From Deinococcus sp. LM3 (GTDB lineage Bacteria; Deinococcota; Deinococci; Deinococcales; Deinococcaceae): a stretch of 64,000 bases of DNA. The notes beneath the pieces were generated by a model. The model was not told the origin of the DNA. It did no database searches and saw nothing but the letters and a program-made list of their open reading frames with translations. The stretch spans positions 2,010,501-2,074,500 of the forward strand of contig NZ_MUFV01000001.1 in the NCBI RefSeq assembly GCF_002017875.1, in the 5' to 3' direction. A program made the position numbers and the translations under genes. Shown one piece after another: positions 21,619 to 38,224 of the stretch; positions within the stretch are counted from its first letter, which is position 1, and every line of letters starts with the position of its first letter.

Positions 21619-22700
21619 CCCAGACCCCGGCCCGCACCCCCGGCCCCGTGACCGCCCCGGCCACCGACCCGGCCACCCTGGAACTGCTGGGGCTGGGCAA
21701 ACGCTACGCGCCGGGCCTGCCGCCGGTCGTGGACGACCTGAACCTGAGCGTGTCGCGCGGCGAGCTGCTGACCCTGCTGGGCCCCAGCGGGTGCGGCAAG
21801 ACCACCACCCTGCGCCTGATCGCCGGACTGGAACGCCCGGACAGCGGCGAGATCCGCATCGAGGGCCGCAGCGTCACCGCGCCCTTCGCGCCCCCCGAGC
21901 GGCGCGGCGTGGGCCTGGTCTTCCAGGATTACGCGCTGTTCCCGCACCTGAACGTGCTGGGGAACGTGCTGTTCGGCCTGCGGCACCTGCCGCGCCACGA
22001 GCGGCTGCCCCGCGCCCGCGAGACGCTGTCCCTGGTGGGCCTGACCGTCTTCGAGACGCGCCGCCCGGACCAGCTGAGCGGCGGGCAGCAGCAGCGGGTC
22101 GCGCTGGCCCGCGCGCTCGCCCCGCGCCCCAGCGTCCTGCTGCTGGACGAACCGTTCAGCAACCTCGACGCGCAGCTGCGCCACTCCACCCGCCAGGAGG
22201 TGCGCGCCATCCTGCGCCGCGCCGGCACGACCGCCATCCTGGTCACGCACGATCAGGAGGAAGCGCTGGCGTTCAGCGACCGGCTGGTCGTCATGCGCGG
22301 CGGCCGCGTCGAGCAGAGCGGCCCCCCGCACGAGGTGTACGCCCGCCCCAGCACGGCGTTCGTGGCGAACTTCCTGGGCCGCAGCAACCTGCTGGGCGGC
22401 ACCGCCGACCGCTTCATGGCCCGCACCGCCCTGGGCGTCCTGCCGCTCATGGAGGCCGCCAGCGGCCCGGTCCTGGTCAGTGTCCGCCCGGAGCACCTGA
22501 CCTTCACGGACGACCCGCAGGGCACGCCCGTCACCATCGTCGCCCGTGAATTCAAGGGGCACGACGTGACGTACACCGTCCGCCTGGGCAACAGCCAGGA
22601 ACTGCTGGTGCATGTCCCCAGCGACACCGTCCGCCCGGAAGGCAGCGAGGCCCGCGTGAGCGTCACGCACCCCGCCCGCGCCGTACCGTCCCCCGCCTGA
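21615..22700 (+). CDS. Iron(III) ABC transporter ATPase (FbpC-like)
   Basis: A 361-aa ATPase overlapping the permease stop by 4 nt. The Walker A GPSGCGKTTT, Q-loop VFQDYALFPHLNV, signature LSGGQQQRVALARAL, Walker B VLLLDEPFSNLDA and switch His in LVTHDQEEAL are all intact. The C-terminal TOBE-like domain (about 270-361, VSVRPEHLTF) is typical of FbpC/PotA ATPases. It energises Fe3+ uptake. Its TGA stop is the insertion point of repeat copy D. Confidence 0.95.
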   Translation: MTQTPARTPGPVTAPATDPATLELLGLGKRYAPGLPPVVDDLNLSVSRGELLTLLGPSGCGKTTTLRLIAGLERPDSGEIRIEGRSVTAPFAPPERRGVGLVFQDYALFPHLNVLGNVLFGLRHLPRHERLPRARETLSLVGLTVFETRRPDQLSGGQQQRVALARALAPRPSVLLLDEPFSNLDAQLRHSTRQEVRAILRRAGTTAILVTHDQEEALAFSDRLVVMRGGRVEQSGPPHEVYARPSTAFVANFLGRSNLLGGTADRFMARTALGVLPLMEAASGPVLVSVRPEHLTFTDDPQGTPVTIVAREFKGHDVTYTVRLGNSQELLVHVPSDTVRPEGSEARVSVTHPARAVPSPA

Positions 22701-22851
22701 TCCGGAGTCCGTCTGATGGACTCCGATTGAATGGCTTGCAAAGCCGCTGGGTCCGAGCGGATGCGAGTGAGAGAGAAACGGGTTCCGGACGTGGAGCTGG
22801 CAATCCGGTGAAGTTCCGGATTGTCAGCGAAACAAACGGCAGTCCGTCTGA
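22700..22851 (+). mobile_element. Miniature inverted-repeat element, copy D
   Basis: Begins on the last base of the ATPase TGA stop and ends at AGTCCGTC followed by TGA. The left end contains an extra duplicated inverted terminus (CGGAGTCCGTCTGATGGACTCCG region), so the terminal repeat is doubled. The inner part is nearly identical to copies E and F. Confidence 0.85.
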
Positions 22852-22985
22852 CCCCCCAGAATCCATAAAGGTACCGTCAGACAGGGCTGGCCGCGCGGCC
22901 CATACACTGTGTTCCGGACCACTCACAATCCCGCCTGCCTCATGAGACGGCCGGGGGCGGTCATGAAAAGGAGACACGAGCCTGT
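22852..22985 (+). promoter_or_regulatory. Upstream region of the zinc metallopeptidase gene
   Basis: A likely -10 TACACT lies within GCCCATACACTGTG (near 22901-22910), after a GC-rich CGCGCGG stretch. AAGGAG occurs at 22968, about 12 nt from the ATG. No clear -35 box is visible. Confidence 0.4.
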
Positions 22986-23843
22986 ATGGACTGGAAAAAT
23001 CTTCCCGGTAGCGGAGGCGGCGTCGAGGACCGGCGCGGCAGGGGCGGTGGCGGCGGGATCGCCGTGGGCGGCGTGGGCGGCCTGATCATCGCCCTGATCG
23101 CCATGTTCTTTGGCATCGACCCCGGCGCGATCCTGGGGGGCGGCAGCAGCGAACCCCAGCAGACCCAGTCCCAGTCGGGGCAGCCCCAGGCAGACGACGC
23201 CGAGTACCAGTTCGTCAACCAGATTCACCGCAGCACCAACCTCGTCTGGGACGGCATCTTCACGCAGGCGGGCCGCACGTACAACGAGCCCCGGCTGATC
23301 CTGTACACCCAGGGCACCAGCAGCGGTTGCGGCGCGGCCAGTTCGGCCGTCGGCCCCTTCTACTGCCCGGCCGACTCGTCCATCTACCTCGATACCAGCT
23401 TCTTCGCGCAGATGGACCGGCAGCTCGGCGGCGGCGGCGACTTCGCCTACTCGTACGTGATCGCCCACGAGGTCGGGCACCACGTGCAGAACGAACTCGG
23501 CATCGCCGATCAGGTGAGCCGCAAGCAACGCACCGCCCGCAGCGAGGCCGAGGCGAACAGCTACTCCGTGCGCCTGGAACTCCAGGCCGACTGCTTCGCG
23601 GGCGTGTGGGGCAGCAAGGTGCAGTCCGTCGCCAGCCTCACCCAGGAGGACCTGCGCGAGGCCGTCAGCACGGCCGAGGCCATCGGGGACGACAACCTGC
23701 AACGCCAGTCGGGCAGCCGCGTCGTGCCGGACTCGTTCACTCACGGCAGCGCCCAGCAGCGCGTCAACTGGTTCATGAAGGGCCTGCGCAGCGGCGACGC
23801 GAACACCTGCGACACCTTCAGCGTTCCCTACCGCCAGCTGTAA
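22986..23843 (+). CDS. Neutral zinc metallopeptidase (YpfJ family)
   Basis: A 285-aa membrane-anchored protease of the YpfJ/putative neutral zinc metallopeptidase family. A Gly-rich basic N-terminus is followed by one transmembrane segment (about 26-48), a Ser/Gln linker, then the catalytic domain. HEVGHH at 161-166 supplies the zinc ligands and the catalytic Glu. Further downstream EADCFAG-like [12 protein letters not shown] gives the third ligand region. Four Cys in the extracytoplasmic domain could form disulfides. Its substrates are unknown in this family. Confidence 0.92.
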   Translation: MDWKNLPGSGGGVEDRRGRGGGGGIAVGGVGGLIIALIAMFFGIDPGAILGGGSSEPQQTQSQSGQPQADDAEYQFVNQIHRSTNLVWDGIFTQAGRTYNEPRLILYTQGTSSGCGAASSAVGPFYCPADSSIYLDTSFFAQMDRQLGGGGDFAYSYVIAHEVGHHVQNELGIADQVSRKQRTARSEAEANSYSVRLELQADCFAGVWGSKVQSVASLTQEDLREAVSTAEAIGDDNLQRQSGSRVVPDSFTHGSAQQRVNWFMKGLRSGDANTCDTFSVPYRQL

Positions 23844-23868
23844 CGCCGGGGACCAGAACACCGGCAGC

Positions 23869-23907
23869 GGGCCGGGGTGCGTGACGTGAATCACGGCGCC
23901 CCGGCCC
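23869..23907 (+). terminator. Terminator after the zinc metallopeptidase gene
   Basis: GGGCCGGGG (23869-23877) and CCCCGGCCC (23899-23907) form the base of a hairpin continued by GTGA/TCAC. No T-run. Confidence 0.65.
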
Positions 23908-23929
23908 GAACTGCGCTCTGCTGGGAGGC

Positions 23930-24622
23930 GTGAGCGGCGCAACGAACCCGAACGGATGGCAGGTGGCCGGGATTCCCGTCCTCGTGAAACGCAGCGACCG
24001 GCGCCGCACCGTGGCGCTCCAGGTAAAACCCGGCGAGGTCACCCTGTACGCGCCCGTCCGCGTGCCCGACACGAAACTGCTGGAGATCCTGAACGCCCGG
24101 CGCGACTGGGTGGCCGGGCACCTCGCGCAGTACGCCCGCATGGTTCCGGCCGCGCCTCTGTCACTGACGGACGGCCAGTCGCTCGCGTTCCTGGGCGACA
24201 CCCTGACCCTGCGCCTCTCGGAGTACGCGGCCCGCCCCGAGCGGCGCGGCGACACGCTGCACCTGCCCGCCGCACACGCGGACGCCGCCCTGGAAGCCTG
24301 GACGCGCCACGCCACGCACGAACCGTACCGCGCGCTGGTCGCCGGGTACGCCACCCAGCTGGGCGCACAGAACCGGCTGCGGCGCGTGCTGGTGGCCGGG
24401 GCGAAGGGCCGCTGGGGCAGCTGCACCGCCGGCGGCGACATCCGGCTGCACTGGCGCCTGACCCGCGCCCCCCTGCCGGTCCTGCACTACGTGGCGCTGC
24501 ACGAGGCGGCGCACCTGCTCGAACTGAACCACTCGCCGCGCTACTGGGCGCACGTGGCGCGCGTCATGCCCGACTGGCAGGCCCACCGCGCGTGGCTGCG
24601 GACGCACGGGCACACCCTCTGA
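23930..24622 (+). CDS. YgjP-like M48 metallopeptidase (DUF45)
   Basis: A 230-aa cytosolic protein of the YgjP/WLM-like DUF45 family. The KGRWGSC signature (about 159-165) is followed by the HEAAH zinc motif at 191-195 and the third His at 201 in LNHSPRYW. The start is GTG because TCTGCT (23917-23922) ends 7 nt upstream. Members often sit near restriction or repair genes, but here it only follows another metallopeptidase. Confidence 0.88.
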   Translation: MSGATNPNGWQVAGIPVLVKRSDRRRTVALQVKPGEVTLYAPVRVPDTKLLEILNARRDWVAGHLAQYARMVPAAPLSLTDGQSLAFLGDTLTLRLSEYAARPERRGDTLHLPAAHADAALEAWTRHATHEPYRALVAGYATQLGAQNRLRRVLVAGAKGRWGSCTAGGDIRLHWRLTRAPLPVLHYVALHEAAHLLELNHSPRYWAHVARVMPDWQAHRAWLRTHGHTL

Positions 24623-24632
24623 ACGGCAGCAC

Positions 24633-24669
24633 AGAGGGTCAGGAATCCAGGTCGGACTCCTGACCCTCT
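24633..24669. terminator. Terminator between convergent genes
   Basis: AGAGGGTCAGGA (24633-24644) with TCCTGACCCTCT (24658-24669). It lies between the ends of the YgjP-like gene and the Pro-rich small gene, so can serve both. Confidence 0.75.
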
Positions 24670-24683
24670 ATGGTCAAGCGCAC

Positions 24684-24896
24684 TTACATCGCGGGCATGG
24701 GCGCTGGTGTCGGCAGGCCCGGCGTGTCCGGGTTGTCGGTGGGGGTGGGCTCCGGCATGCCGGGCGTATCCGGGTTCACCGGCGGGTCGCTGATCTCGCC
24801 GATGTCGCCGCGTCCCGGCATCTGCTCGGGCAGCGGGGCGGGCGTGTCAGTCGGTTCGGTCGCGGGAGCGGTCGGACGGTCGTACGGTCCAGTCAT
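24684..24896 (-). CDS. Pro/Thr-rich small protein, 70 aa
   Basis: Low-complexity acidic protein, about one quarter Pro, with the motif NPDTPG(M/L)P occurring twice. It is probably disordered, with no signal peptide or membrane helix. The strong ribosome site AGGAGGTGCACC directly before the ATG shows it is a real, well-translated gene, unusual here because most small genes are leaderless. No family is recognised. Confidence 0.7.
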   Translation of the reverse strand: MTGPYDRPTAPATEPTDTPAPLPEQMPGRGDIGEISDPPVNPDTPGMPEPTPTDNPDTPGLPTPAPMPAM

Positions 24897-25020
24897 GGTG
24901 CACCTCCTGGGTGTGGATGGGTCAGTCTGGCGCGTCACGGTGGGCGCCAGCGCACAGCGGCATGAAGCGCCCTTCATTCCCCTTCACGCCAGCCGCGCGG
25001 CCCACACGGCACACTGGAGC

Positions 25021-26157
25021 ATGACCCCGCGATTCCCGATCCGCGCTGCCGTTCTCCTGTCCGGTGCCCTGCTGACCGGCCCCGGTGCGGCGGCCCAGAC
25101 GGCAGCGCCCGCTGTAACCTTCCAGCCGTTCGTGAGCGGCCTGACGCAGGTCACGGCCATCACGCACGCCGGGGACGATTCCGGGCGGCTGTTCGTCACG
25201 CAGCAGGACGGCCGGGTACGGGTCGTCACGGGCGGGCGCGTGCAGCCGCAGGTGTTCCTGGACCTGCGGTCCCTGACCCGCGCGGGCGGCGAACGCGGCC
25301 TGCTGGGACTGGCCTTCGACCCGGCCTTCAAGACCAACCGCCGCCTGTACGTGCATTACACCGACCGCTCCGGGAACACCGTCCTGGCGCGCTACGTGGC
25401 AGCCTCCAGCGGCACGACCGCCGACCCGGCCAGCGCGAAGACCCTGTTCACGGCCCGTCAGCCGTACTCGAACCACAACGGCGGGCAGCTCGCCTTCGGC
25501 CCGGACGGGTTCCTGTACCTGGGCCTGGGCGACGGTGGGTCCGGCGGCGACCCGCAGAATCTCGCACAGAACCTCTCCTCACCGCTGGGGAAACTGCTGC
25601 GTTTCGACGTGCGCGGCGACGCCGCCCGACCCGCGCCCGGCAACCCCTTCCTGACCCGCTCGGGCGCGAACCCGAACATCTGGGCGTACGGCCTGCGCAA
25701 CCCCTGGCGGTTCTCCTTCGACCGGCAGACCGGCGACCTGATCATCGCGGACGTCGGCCAGAACGCCTTCGAGGAGATCGATTTCCAGCCGCGCGCCAGC
25801 CGGGGCGGCGAGAACTACGGCTGGCGCCCCCGCGAGGGCCGGCAGTGCTTCGAGCCGAACTGCTCTGCGCAGGGCTTCGTGGACCCGGTGCTGGTGTACG
25901 GCCGCCAGGAAGGGCAGAGCGTCACGGGCGGGTTCGTGTACCGGGGCGCGGCCATTCCCGCCCTGAAAGGCCAGTATGTGTTCGCGGACTTCGCCAGCGG
26001 CACCGTGTGGGCCGCGCCCGCCCGGGGGCAGGCCTGGACGAAACGCACCCTGGGCCGTGTGGACAACCCCAGCACCTTCGGCGAGGACGAACGCGGCGAA
26101 CTGTACGTCGCCGAGTACTCCAGCGGCCGCCTGTTGAAACTCGCGCCCGGCCGCTGA
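25021..26157 (+). CDS. PQQ-dependent soluble aldose sugar dehydrogenase-like protein
   Basis: A 378-aa secreted beta-propeller of the soluble glucose dehydrogenase/Yliim family. The signal peptide ends around residue 26 (GPGAAAQ). Motifs [47 protein letters not shown] and DVGQN are all characteristic. His in NHNGG is the catalytic base position. It oxidises sugars with PQQ in the cell envelope if PQQ is available. CACACT lies 5 nt before the ATG. Confidence 0.92.
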   Translation: MTPRFPIRAAVLLSGALLTGPGAAAQTAAPAVTFQPFVSGLTQVTAITHAGDDSGRLFVTQQDGRVRVVTGGRVQPQVFLDLRSLTRAGGERGLLGLAFDPAFKTNRRLYVHYTDRSGNTVLARYVAASSGTTADPASAKTLFTARQPYSNHNGGQLAFGPDGFLYLGLGDGGSGGDPQNLAQNLSSPLGKLLRFDVRGDAARPAPGNPFLTRSGANPNIWAYGLRNPWRFSFDRQTGDLIIADVGQNAFEEIDFQPRASRGGENYGWRPREGRQCFEPNCSAQGFVDPVLVYGRQEGQSVTGGFVYRGAAIPALKGQYVFADFASGTVWAAPARGQAWTKRTLGRVDNPSTFGEDERGELYVAEYSSGRLLKLAPGR

Positions 26158-26187
26158 TGGCCCGCCCCGGTCTGCTGTACTGAAGGG

Positions 26188-26715
26188 ATGCGCAGAATCA
26201 TCGTGATCGGCACGACCGGCAGCGGCAAGACCACCTTCGCCCGCGCCCTCGCCGCCCGGCTGGGCGTCCCGCACGGCGAGCAGGACGCCTGGAACCACGG
26301 CCCCGGCTGGCAGGAAACGCCACTCCCGCTGTTCCGGGCGCAGGTCGCCGCTTTCACCGCCGCCGACACCTGGGTCATGGACGGCAATTACAGCAAGGCC
26401 CGAGACCTGGGCTGGGCGCGCGCCGACACGCTCGTGTGGCTGGATTACCCGGCGCCCGTCGTGTTCTGGCGCGTCCTGACCCGCACGGTGCGCCGCGTGG
26501 CGACCCGTCAGGAACTCTGGAACGGCAACCGCGAGACGCTGCGCGGCGCCCTGCAACCCGACGGCCCGGTCCGCTGGTTCTTCCGCACCCACTGGCAGCG
26601 CCGCCGCGATACCCCCGCGCAGGCCGCCGCCTACCCGCACCTGACCCTGATCCGCCTGCGGACCCCCGCCCAGGCGGCCGCGTGGCTGCGGGCGCAGGGA
26701 AACACGGCGCGCTGA
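26188..26715 (+). CDS. Adenylate kinase-like P-loop NTPase (topology modulation/FlaR-like)
   Basis: A 175-aa small nucleoside-kinase-like protein. Walker A GTTGSGKTT at residues 8-16 and the VMDGNYSKARDLGWARADTLVWLDYP region with WRVLTRTVRR are typical of the FlaR/topology modulation group of AAA-like kinases. The substrate is unknown. TGTACT (26176-26181) ends 6 nt before the ATG. It is convergent with the endonuclease-fold gene, with no space between the two stops. Confidence 0.85.
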   Translation: MRRIIVIGTTGSGKTTFARALAARLGVPHGEQDAWNHGPGWQETPLPLFRAQVAAFTAADTWVMDGNYSKARDLGWARADTLVWLDYPAPVVFWRVLTRTVRRVATRQELWNGNRETLRGALQPDGPVRWFFRTHWQRRRDTPAQAAAYPHLTLIRLRTPAQAAAWLRAQGNTAR

Positions 26716-27645
26716 TCAGTCCGCTGGCGTCCAGCGGTACTCGGCCAGCAGGGGCCGGTGGTCACTGAGCGCCCAGGGCAGCACCTGAGTCCGTGTGGGC
26801 ATCAGGCCCCGGCCCATCAGGTGATCGATCCGCAGGCGCAGCGAGGGAAAGGTCCAGCCCGGCCCGCGCCCGGCGAGGTCATGCGCGTCCGGCCCGAACG
26901 CGGCCCGCAGGTCGCGGTACACCTGCCCGCGCGGCGGGGTGTTCAGGTCGCCGCCCAGCAGCGACCGCCCCGGCGCCCCGGCCGCGACCGCCCGCAGCAA
27001 CTGCACCTGTCCGGCACGGGCGTCCCGCGTGCGCCGCACCCGCGCCAGATCACCCGTCAGGACCGAACTGACCTGCACGGTGCCCAGGTGCGCGTTCACG
27101 ACCGTCAGCGGCTCGCCCCGCCACTCCAGGCGCGTGACCAGCAGTTCGCGGCGGTTGCCCGGCAGCGCCTCTGACCGGCTGCCCAGCAGCGGCAGGCGCG
27201 TCAGGGTCATCACCTCTCCGGCCTCCGCCACCGCGTACCCCGGCAGGGCGCGCAGAAACGCCGCCCGGAAGTCCGGCTGCACGAAGCGCGACTCCTGAAG
27301 CAGCAGCACGTCCGCCTTCAGGGACTGCAGGCGGCCCGCCAGTTCGTCCGGCGTGGTGCGCGCCCCGCCCAGCACGTTGAAGGTCACGACCCGCAGCGTG
27401 CCCTTCTGCTGCGGCGTCCAGTGCAGCAGCCCCGCGCCCCAGACGGCCAGCAGCAGTGCCGCCAGGGCCACTCGCCGCCCCCGGCGCCGCCACAGCGCCC
27501 AGGCCAGGGCCGGCAGGGTCGCCAGCACCCACAGCAGCGGCGGCGCGTACGCCAGCAGCAGCGTGGGCAACGTCCGCTCGGCGGGCCACTCGCCCAGCGC
27601 CCAGGTCAGGCACACCAGCAGCAGCGTCATCCAGGCCAGTTTCAC
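26716..27645 (-). CDS. Membrane-anchored endonuclease/exonuclease/phosphatase family protein
   Basis: A 309-aa protein. The first 80 residues hold three hydrophobic helices, followed by an EEP fold domain with TFNVLGG, LLQES (metal Glu), NAHLG, GGDLNTPP, RIDHLM and C-terminal SDHRPL catalytic motifs, all intact. Such membrane-tethered EEP proteins may act outside the cytosol on lipids or nucleic acids. The start is GTG at 27645, with a CAGACT hexamer 7 nt upstream on the minus strand. Confidence 0.88.
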   Translation of the reverse strand: MKLAWMTLLLVCLTWALGEWPAERTLPTLLLAYAPPLLWVLATLPALAWALWRRRGRRVALAALLLAVWGAGLLHWTPQQKGTLRVVTFNVLGGARTTPDELAGRLQSLKADVLLLQESRFVQPDFRAAFLRALPGYAVAEAGEVMTLTRLPLLGSRSEALPGNRRELLVTRLEWRGEPLTVVNAHLGTVQVSSVLTGDLARVRRTRDARAGQVQLLRAVAAGAPGRSLLGGDLNTPPRGQVYRDLRAAFGPDAHDLAGRGPGWTFPSLRLRIDHLMGRGLMPTRTQVLPWALSDHRPLLAEYRWTPAD

Positions 27646-27767
27646 AGGGCGCAGTCTGCCGCACCGGGCAGGGTGCGCCGTCCACCCAAAGAAAGTCAGC
27701 CAAAGAAAGGGGGAGAGGCCGCCTCGCCCCTCCCCCCGTCGTCACCGACTATCTGGCGGTACTGATC

Positions 27768-29489
<1,722 letters not shown>

Positions 29490-29505
29490 CTTCGGTCACT
29501 TCCTT

Positions 29506-29766
29506 GTGGGGTCCCCTGCCGTGGCGCCGCGTCGGCGTCCACGGGGGAGGGGAGGGGTGCGTTTCGGGGGGAGGGCAGACGCACGTTCGGGCCACCCGGA
29601 CATCGTCCGCGCAGCGAGGGACACGTGGGTTCCGGCATTGACCCCAGTTTACGGCAGGGGGCCAGTGCGGAACGTGTGCATTCACCGGAAGGTCTGGATC
29701 ATCGTGCCTTCACGGTAGGGCAGGGCGCACCCGGAACGCATCCGCCAGCTGACGTACCATCCGGGT
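29506..29766. other. Intergenic region between divergent hflX and a 156-aa gene
   Basis: Contains the upstream region of both genes. TACCAT at 29755-29760 is the -10 of the plus-strand gene. I see no further gene. Confidence 0.5.
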
Positions 29767-30237
29767 ATGCCCCACCCCGAACTCCTGCGTGACACCCTGC
29801 GCGAAGTGCTGTACGGACCGGTCGGTCTGCGCGGCCTGTTCAGCGAGCCCGGCCAGGGGCTGCTGCACGCCGCGCACGCCTTCACGGCCGCGCAGGCCCG
29901 CGCGCCGCAGCCCGGTCAGTCCCCTCAGCCCGCCCGGCCCAGCGTGGCAGCGCGCGTGATGACCCTGCGTCAGACCCTGCAACTCACGGCCGCGACCCTG
30001 GCCGACCCGCACGCCCTGCTGGGCGACCCCACCGACCCGCGCACCTGGGCACCCGCCGACGACGCCGCGTGGCGCGCGGAACTCGTGGCGCTGGCCGGTG
30101 CCGGGCAGGCGCTGTACGACGCCCTGTACCGCCCGCTCAGCGCCGAGGGGCTGCGCGAGGCCCACGGCGCAGTCGTGCAGGCGGCGCGCGAGGCGGCCGT
30201 GCTGCGCTTCATCCGGGACACCCTGCCGGCCGGATAG
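29767..30237 (+). CDS. Hypothetical protein, 156 aa
   Basis: All-helical soluble protein of unknown function (LTLRQTLQLTAATLADPHALLG; LREAHGAVVQAAREAAVLRFIRDTL). TACCAT ends 6 nt before the ATG, matching the leaderless pattern. It is followed by a hairpin that serves the convergent tRNA gene. Confidence 0.65.
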   Translation: MPHPELLRDTLREVLYGPVGLRGLFSEPGQGLLHAAHAFTAAQARAPQPGQSPQPARPSVAARVMTLRQTLQLTAATLADPHALLGDPTDPRTWAPADDAAWRAELVALAGAGQALYDALYRPLSAEGLREAHGAVVQAAREAAVLRFIRDTLPAG

Positions 30238-30248
30238 TCGGCGGGCCG

Positions 30249-30299
30249 ACAAGAAAAAGCGAGCGCCGGACGTCCTGAAAGGGGATGTCCGGCGCTCGT
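30249..30299 (-). terminator. Terminator of the tRNA-Ser gene
   Basis: On the minus strand a 16-bp stem with one mismatch (30260-30275 with 30283-30298) is followed by CTTTTTCTT, a clear intrinsic terminator 3 nt after the tRNA. Confidence 0.88.
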
Positions 30300-30301
30300 G
30301 T

Positions 30302-30395
<94 letters not shown>

Positions 30396-30492
30396 CCTGT
30401 GATGATCGCCTGAACGGGCGTCCGGGAGTGTAGCACAGCTGCCTGCCCGCGCAACAGCCCCGCCCGGCCGGTCAGAGGGGCAGCCCTCACCC

Positions 30493-30522
30493 TTGCGCAC
30501 ACAGGGGCGCGAGGAGTATGCT
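30493..30522 (+). promoter_or_regulatory. Promoter of the str operon
   Basis: TTGCGC (30493-30498), 18-bp spacer, TATGCT (30517-30522). Transcription from about 30529 would give a 240-nt leader before rpsL. Confidence 0.65.
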
Positions 30523-30528
30523 GCCAAG

Positions 30529-30766
30529 GTTGAAAACTGCCCCGGCTTCCGGGTTGCACCAGGGGGGTTTTTCGGCATACCACCCCACCTTCGTCCCAGC
30601 TGCACCTGACCCCGTCCCCCGTGGATACCAGGAACGGCCGCGCGACCCAGGAACCGGCGGTGAGTGATCACCTCCAGACAGGACCCGCAACCCAGCGCCG
30701 CCCCGTACGCGTGGGCGGACCCGCCCTCCCGCAAGCAACTGCTTAAGAACCTAGGAGTGATTCACC
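30529..30766 (+). other. Long 5' leader of rpsL
   Basis: No gene is seen. It contains CCCCGGCTTCCGGG-type and GGGGGG-rich segments and ends in AGGAGTGAT, the ribosome site of rpsL. It could hold an autoregulatory structure, not identifiable by eye. Confidence 0.45.
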
Positions 30767-31171
<405 letters not shown>

Positions 31172-31334
31172 CCACGCCCGACCGGGCCGCCCCCAGCGGC
31201 TGCCCGCGTCCGCGTGACCTTCGCCGTGAACCGGCCTTCCCACACGGGAACGCCAGTGAAGCAAGTTATTCGCGCCTGAGCGCGCAATCCCCGCCCGGTC
31301 AACAGTGGACCGGAAGGGGCCAAAGGGAGTCAAC

Positions 31335-31805
<471 letters not shown>

Positions 31806-31960
31806 TCCCGCTTCACGTCCCCCCTCTGCGGGGGACTGGAGGGAGCGAGACGGACGGCGGCCCGCCCGCCGTCCATTTCGCATGAGACCCGCGCCCCACA
31901 CGGCCTCCGCGCCGAGCTGACGGTGACGAGACACGTCACCCGACAGAATCAGGGAGTCTT

Positions 31961-34054
<2,094 letters not shown>

Positions 34055-34095
34055 CCTTCCTCCGGGAAAGGCGCGCCCCTGCCGGGCGCAGCGCG

Positions 34096-34128
34096 AGAGG
34101 CGGACCCCTGCACGGGTCCGCCTCTTGG
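34096..34128 (+). terminator. Terminator of the str operon
   Basis: A 12-bp perfect stem AGAGGCGGACCC (34096-34107) / GGGTCCGCCTCT (34114-34125), then TTGG. Ends rpsL-rpsG-fusA transcription. Confidence 0.85.
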
Positions 34129-34225
34129 CTTGCGCCGGCATTCGGCGGCCAGCCACTTACCCCGGTCAGCCCTGTATCCCCAGCCCGCTGCGGCGCCGCA
34201 TGCAGCGGGCTGTACTCTGAAGGCG

Positions 34226-34651
34226 ATGACCATGCCCACCGACCCCACTTCCCAGTCCCCGCTGCCGACCCCGCCGGCCCGCCTGTCGTTCATCACGGTG
34301 CCGCTGTTGATCGCGCTGTTCTACAACGGCTTTTCGCTGCTGTCCCTGCCGTTCGCCGGTTCGACCCTGAACGAGATGCTGGACATGCTCGGTCAGGGCA
34401 GCACGCCGGTCCGGCTGGACGAGGCGCAGATCTCGCTGGTGCTGTGGATCTCGTTCGCCCTGACCGCGGCGCTGATCCTGTGGCTGTACTTCACGCGCCG
34501 CGCCGTGATTGAGGGCCGCGCCTGGGGCCGGGTGTCCACCATCGTGATCGGGGTCCTCAGTCTGCTGGCCCTGCCGTTCGGGCCGGTGCTGGGTATTTTC
34601 ATGCTGATCGGCGCTTTCGACCGGCAGGTGGTCGCCTACACCACCCGCTAA
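34226..34651 (+). CDS. Hypothetical membrane protein between fusA and tuf, 141 aa
   Basis: Three likely transmembrane segments (about 22-45, 69-88 and 101-128) after a Pro/Thr-rich N-terminus. No family is recognised. TACTCT (34213-34218) ends 7 nt before the ATG, so it has its own leaderless promoter. It interrupts the usual fusA-tuf pairing. Confidence 0.7.
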   Translation: MTMPTDPTSQSPLPTPPARLSFITVPLLIALFYNGFSLLSLPFAGSTLNEMLDMLGQGSTPVRLDEAQISLVLWISFALTAALILWLYFTRRAVIEGRAWGRVSTIVIGVLSLLALPFGPVLGIFMLIGAFDRQVVAYTTR

Positions 34652-34897
34652 GGACACTGCGTTTCTCCTGTAGATCGGAGAGCGGAGCAGAACCAGTACG
34701 TTGGAGCAAGAATGGATGGGCTTCGGGGAAAGCGCCGGAGCCCGCAGTGTGAGCGGCGCGGTACTTGGGTGCGGAAGGACGACGGACCTGTCACTCCGTC
34801 CGGATATGGGGGACGGTCAGTTGGGCCATACAGGCTGAAATAATGCCTCCCACCCGGTCACGGGCGACCTCAACAGTCACCTTCCACCGGCCAGGGC
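34652..34897 (+). other. Intergenic region upstream of the tuf promoter
   Basis: No gene or repeat is recognised. It has a lower GC content than its neighbours and a short GACGGA...TCCGTC inverted repeat near 34780-34800. Confidence 0.4.
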
Positions 34898-34926
34898 TTG
34901 TACCGGGAACAGAAATCCTGTACCCT
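34898..34926 (+). promoter_or_regulatory. Promoter of tuf and the S10 operon
   Basis: TTGTAC (34898-34903), 17-bp spacer, TACCCT (34921-34926). The start would be near 34933, giving a leader of about 215 nt. The leader (to 35148) shows no gene and ends in GGAGGGAG. Confidence 0.7.
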
Positions 34927-35148
34927 GACTCTTCGGTGCGCCGTGTTTTTCACGGGTCCAGTTGCGAGCTCCGGCCCGCAGCACAGGAACGGAAAGATTC
35001 CGGCGCAGCGTGCCAGCTTGGCGGGACACTGCCCTGGCGAGATTCAACCCAATGTGGGTCACGCCACCAGAACCCTGCGGTATGCGCGGGGGGAACCCGA
35101 TCAAAGGGCCGGTTTTGCGTGTGTCCACCTCTTGGAGGGAGTAAGAAC

Positions 35149-36366
<1,218 letters not shown>

Positions 36367-36371
36367 TAGCA

Positions 36372-37923
<1,552 letters not shown>

Positions 37924-37927
<4 letters not shown>

Positions 37928-38211
37928 GCCACTACGACATCCTTCAGCAGCCCGTGATCAGCGAGAAAGCCTACGCTGGCATGGAACGCGGCGTGTACAC
38001 CTTCTGGGTGAGCCCCAAGGCCACCAAGACCGACATCAAGAGCGCCGTTCAGAAAGCGTTCGGCGTGACCGTGATCGGCATCAGCACCATGAACGTCCCC
38101 GGCAAGCGCAAGCGCGTCGGCCGGTTCATCGGTCACCGCGCCGACCGCAAGAAGGCCATCGTGCGTCTCGCCGAAGGCCAGAAGATCGAGGCCCTCGAAG
38201 GCCAGGCCTAA
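37924..38211 (+). CDS. rplW: 50S ribosomal protein L23
   Basis: A 95-aa protein at the tunnel exit, the docking site for SRP and trigger factor. [16 protein letters not shown] opening and [20 protein letters not shown] loop. The ATG overlaps the rplD stop. Confidence 0.97.
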
Positions 38212-38224
38212 GGAGAGATTGAAC

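Noticed and set aside
22967..22985. Distant AAGGAG as evidence for a later start in the zinc metallopeptidase
   Set aside because: Spacing of about 12 nt is long but no better in-frame start exists, and [10 protein letters not shown] is a plausible family N-terminus.
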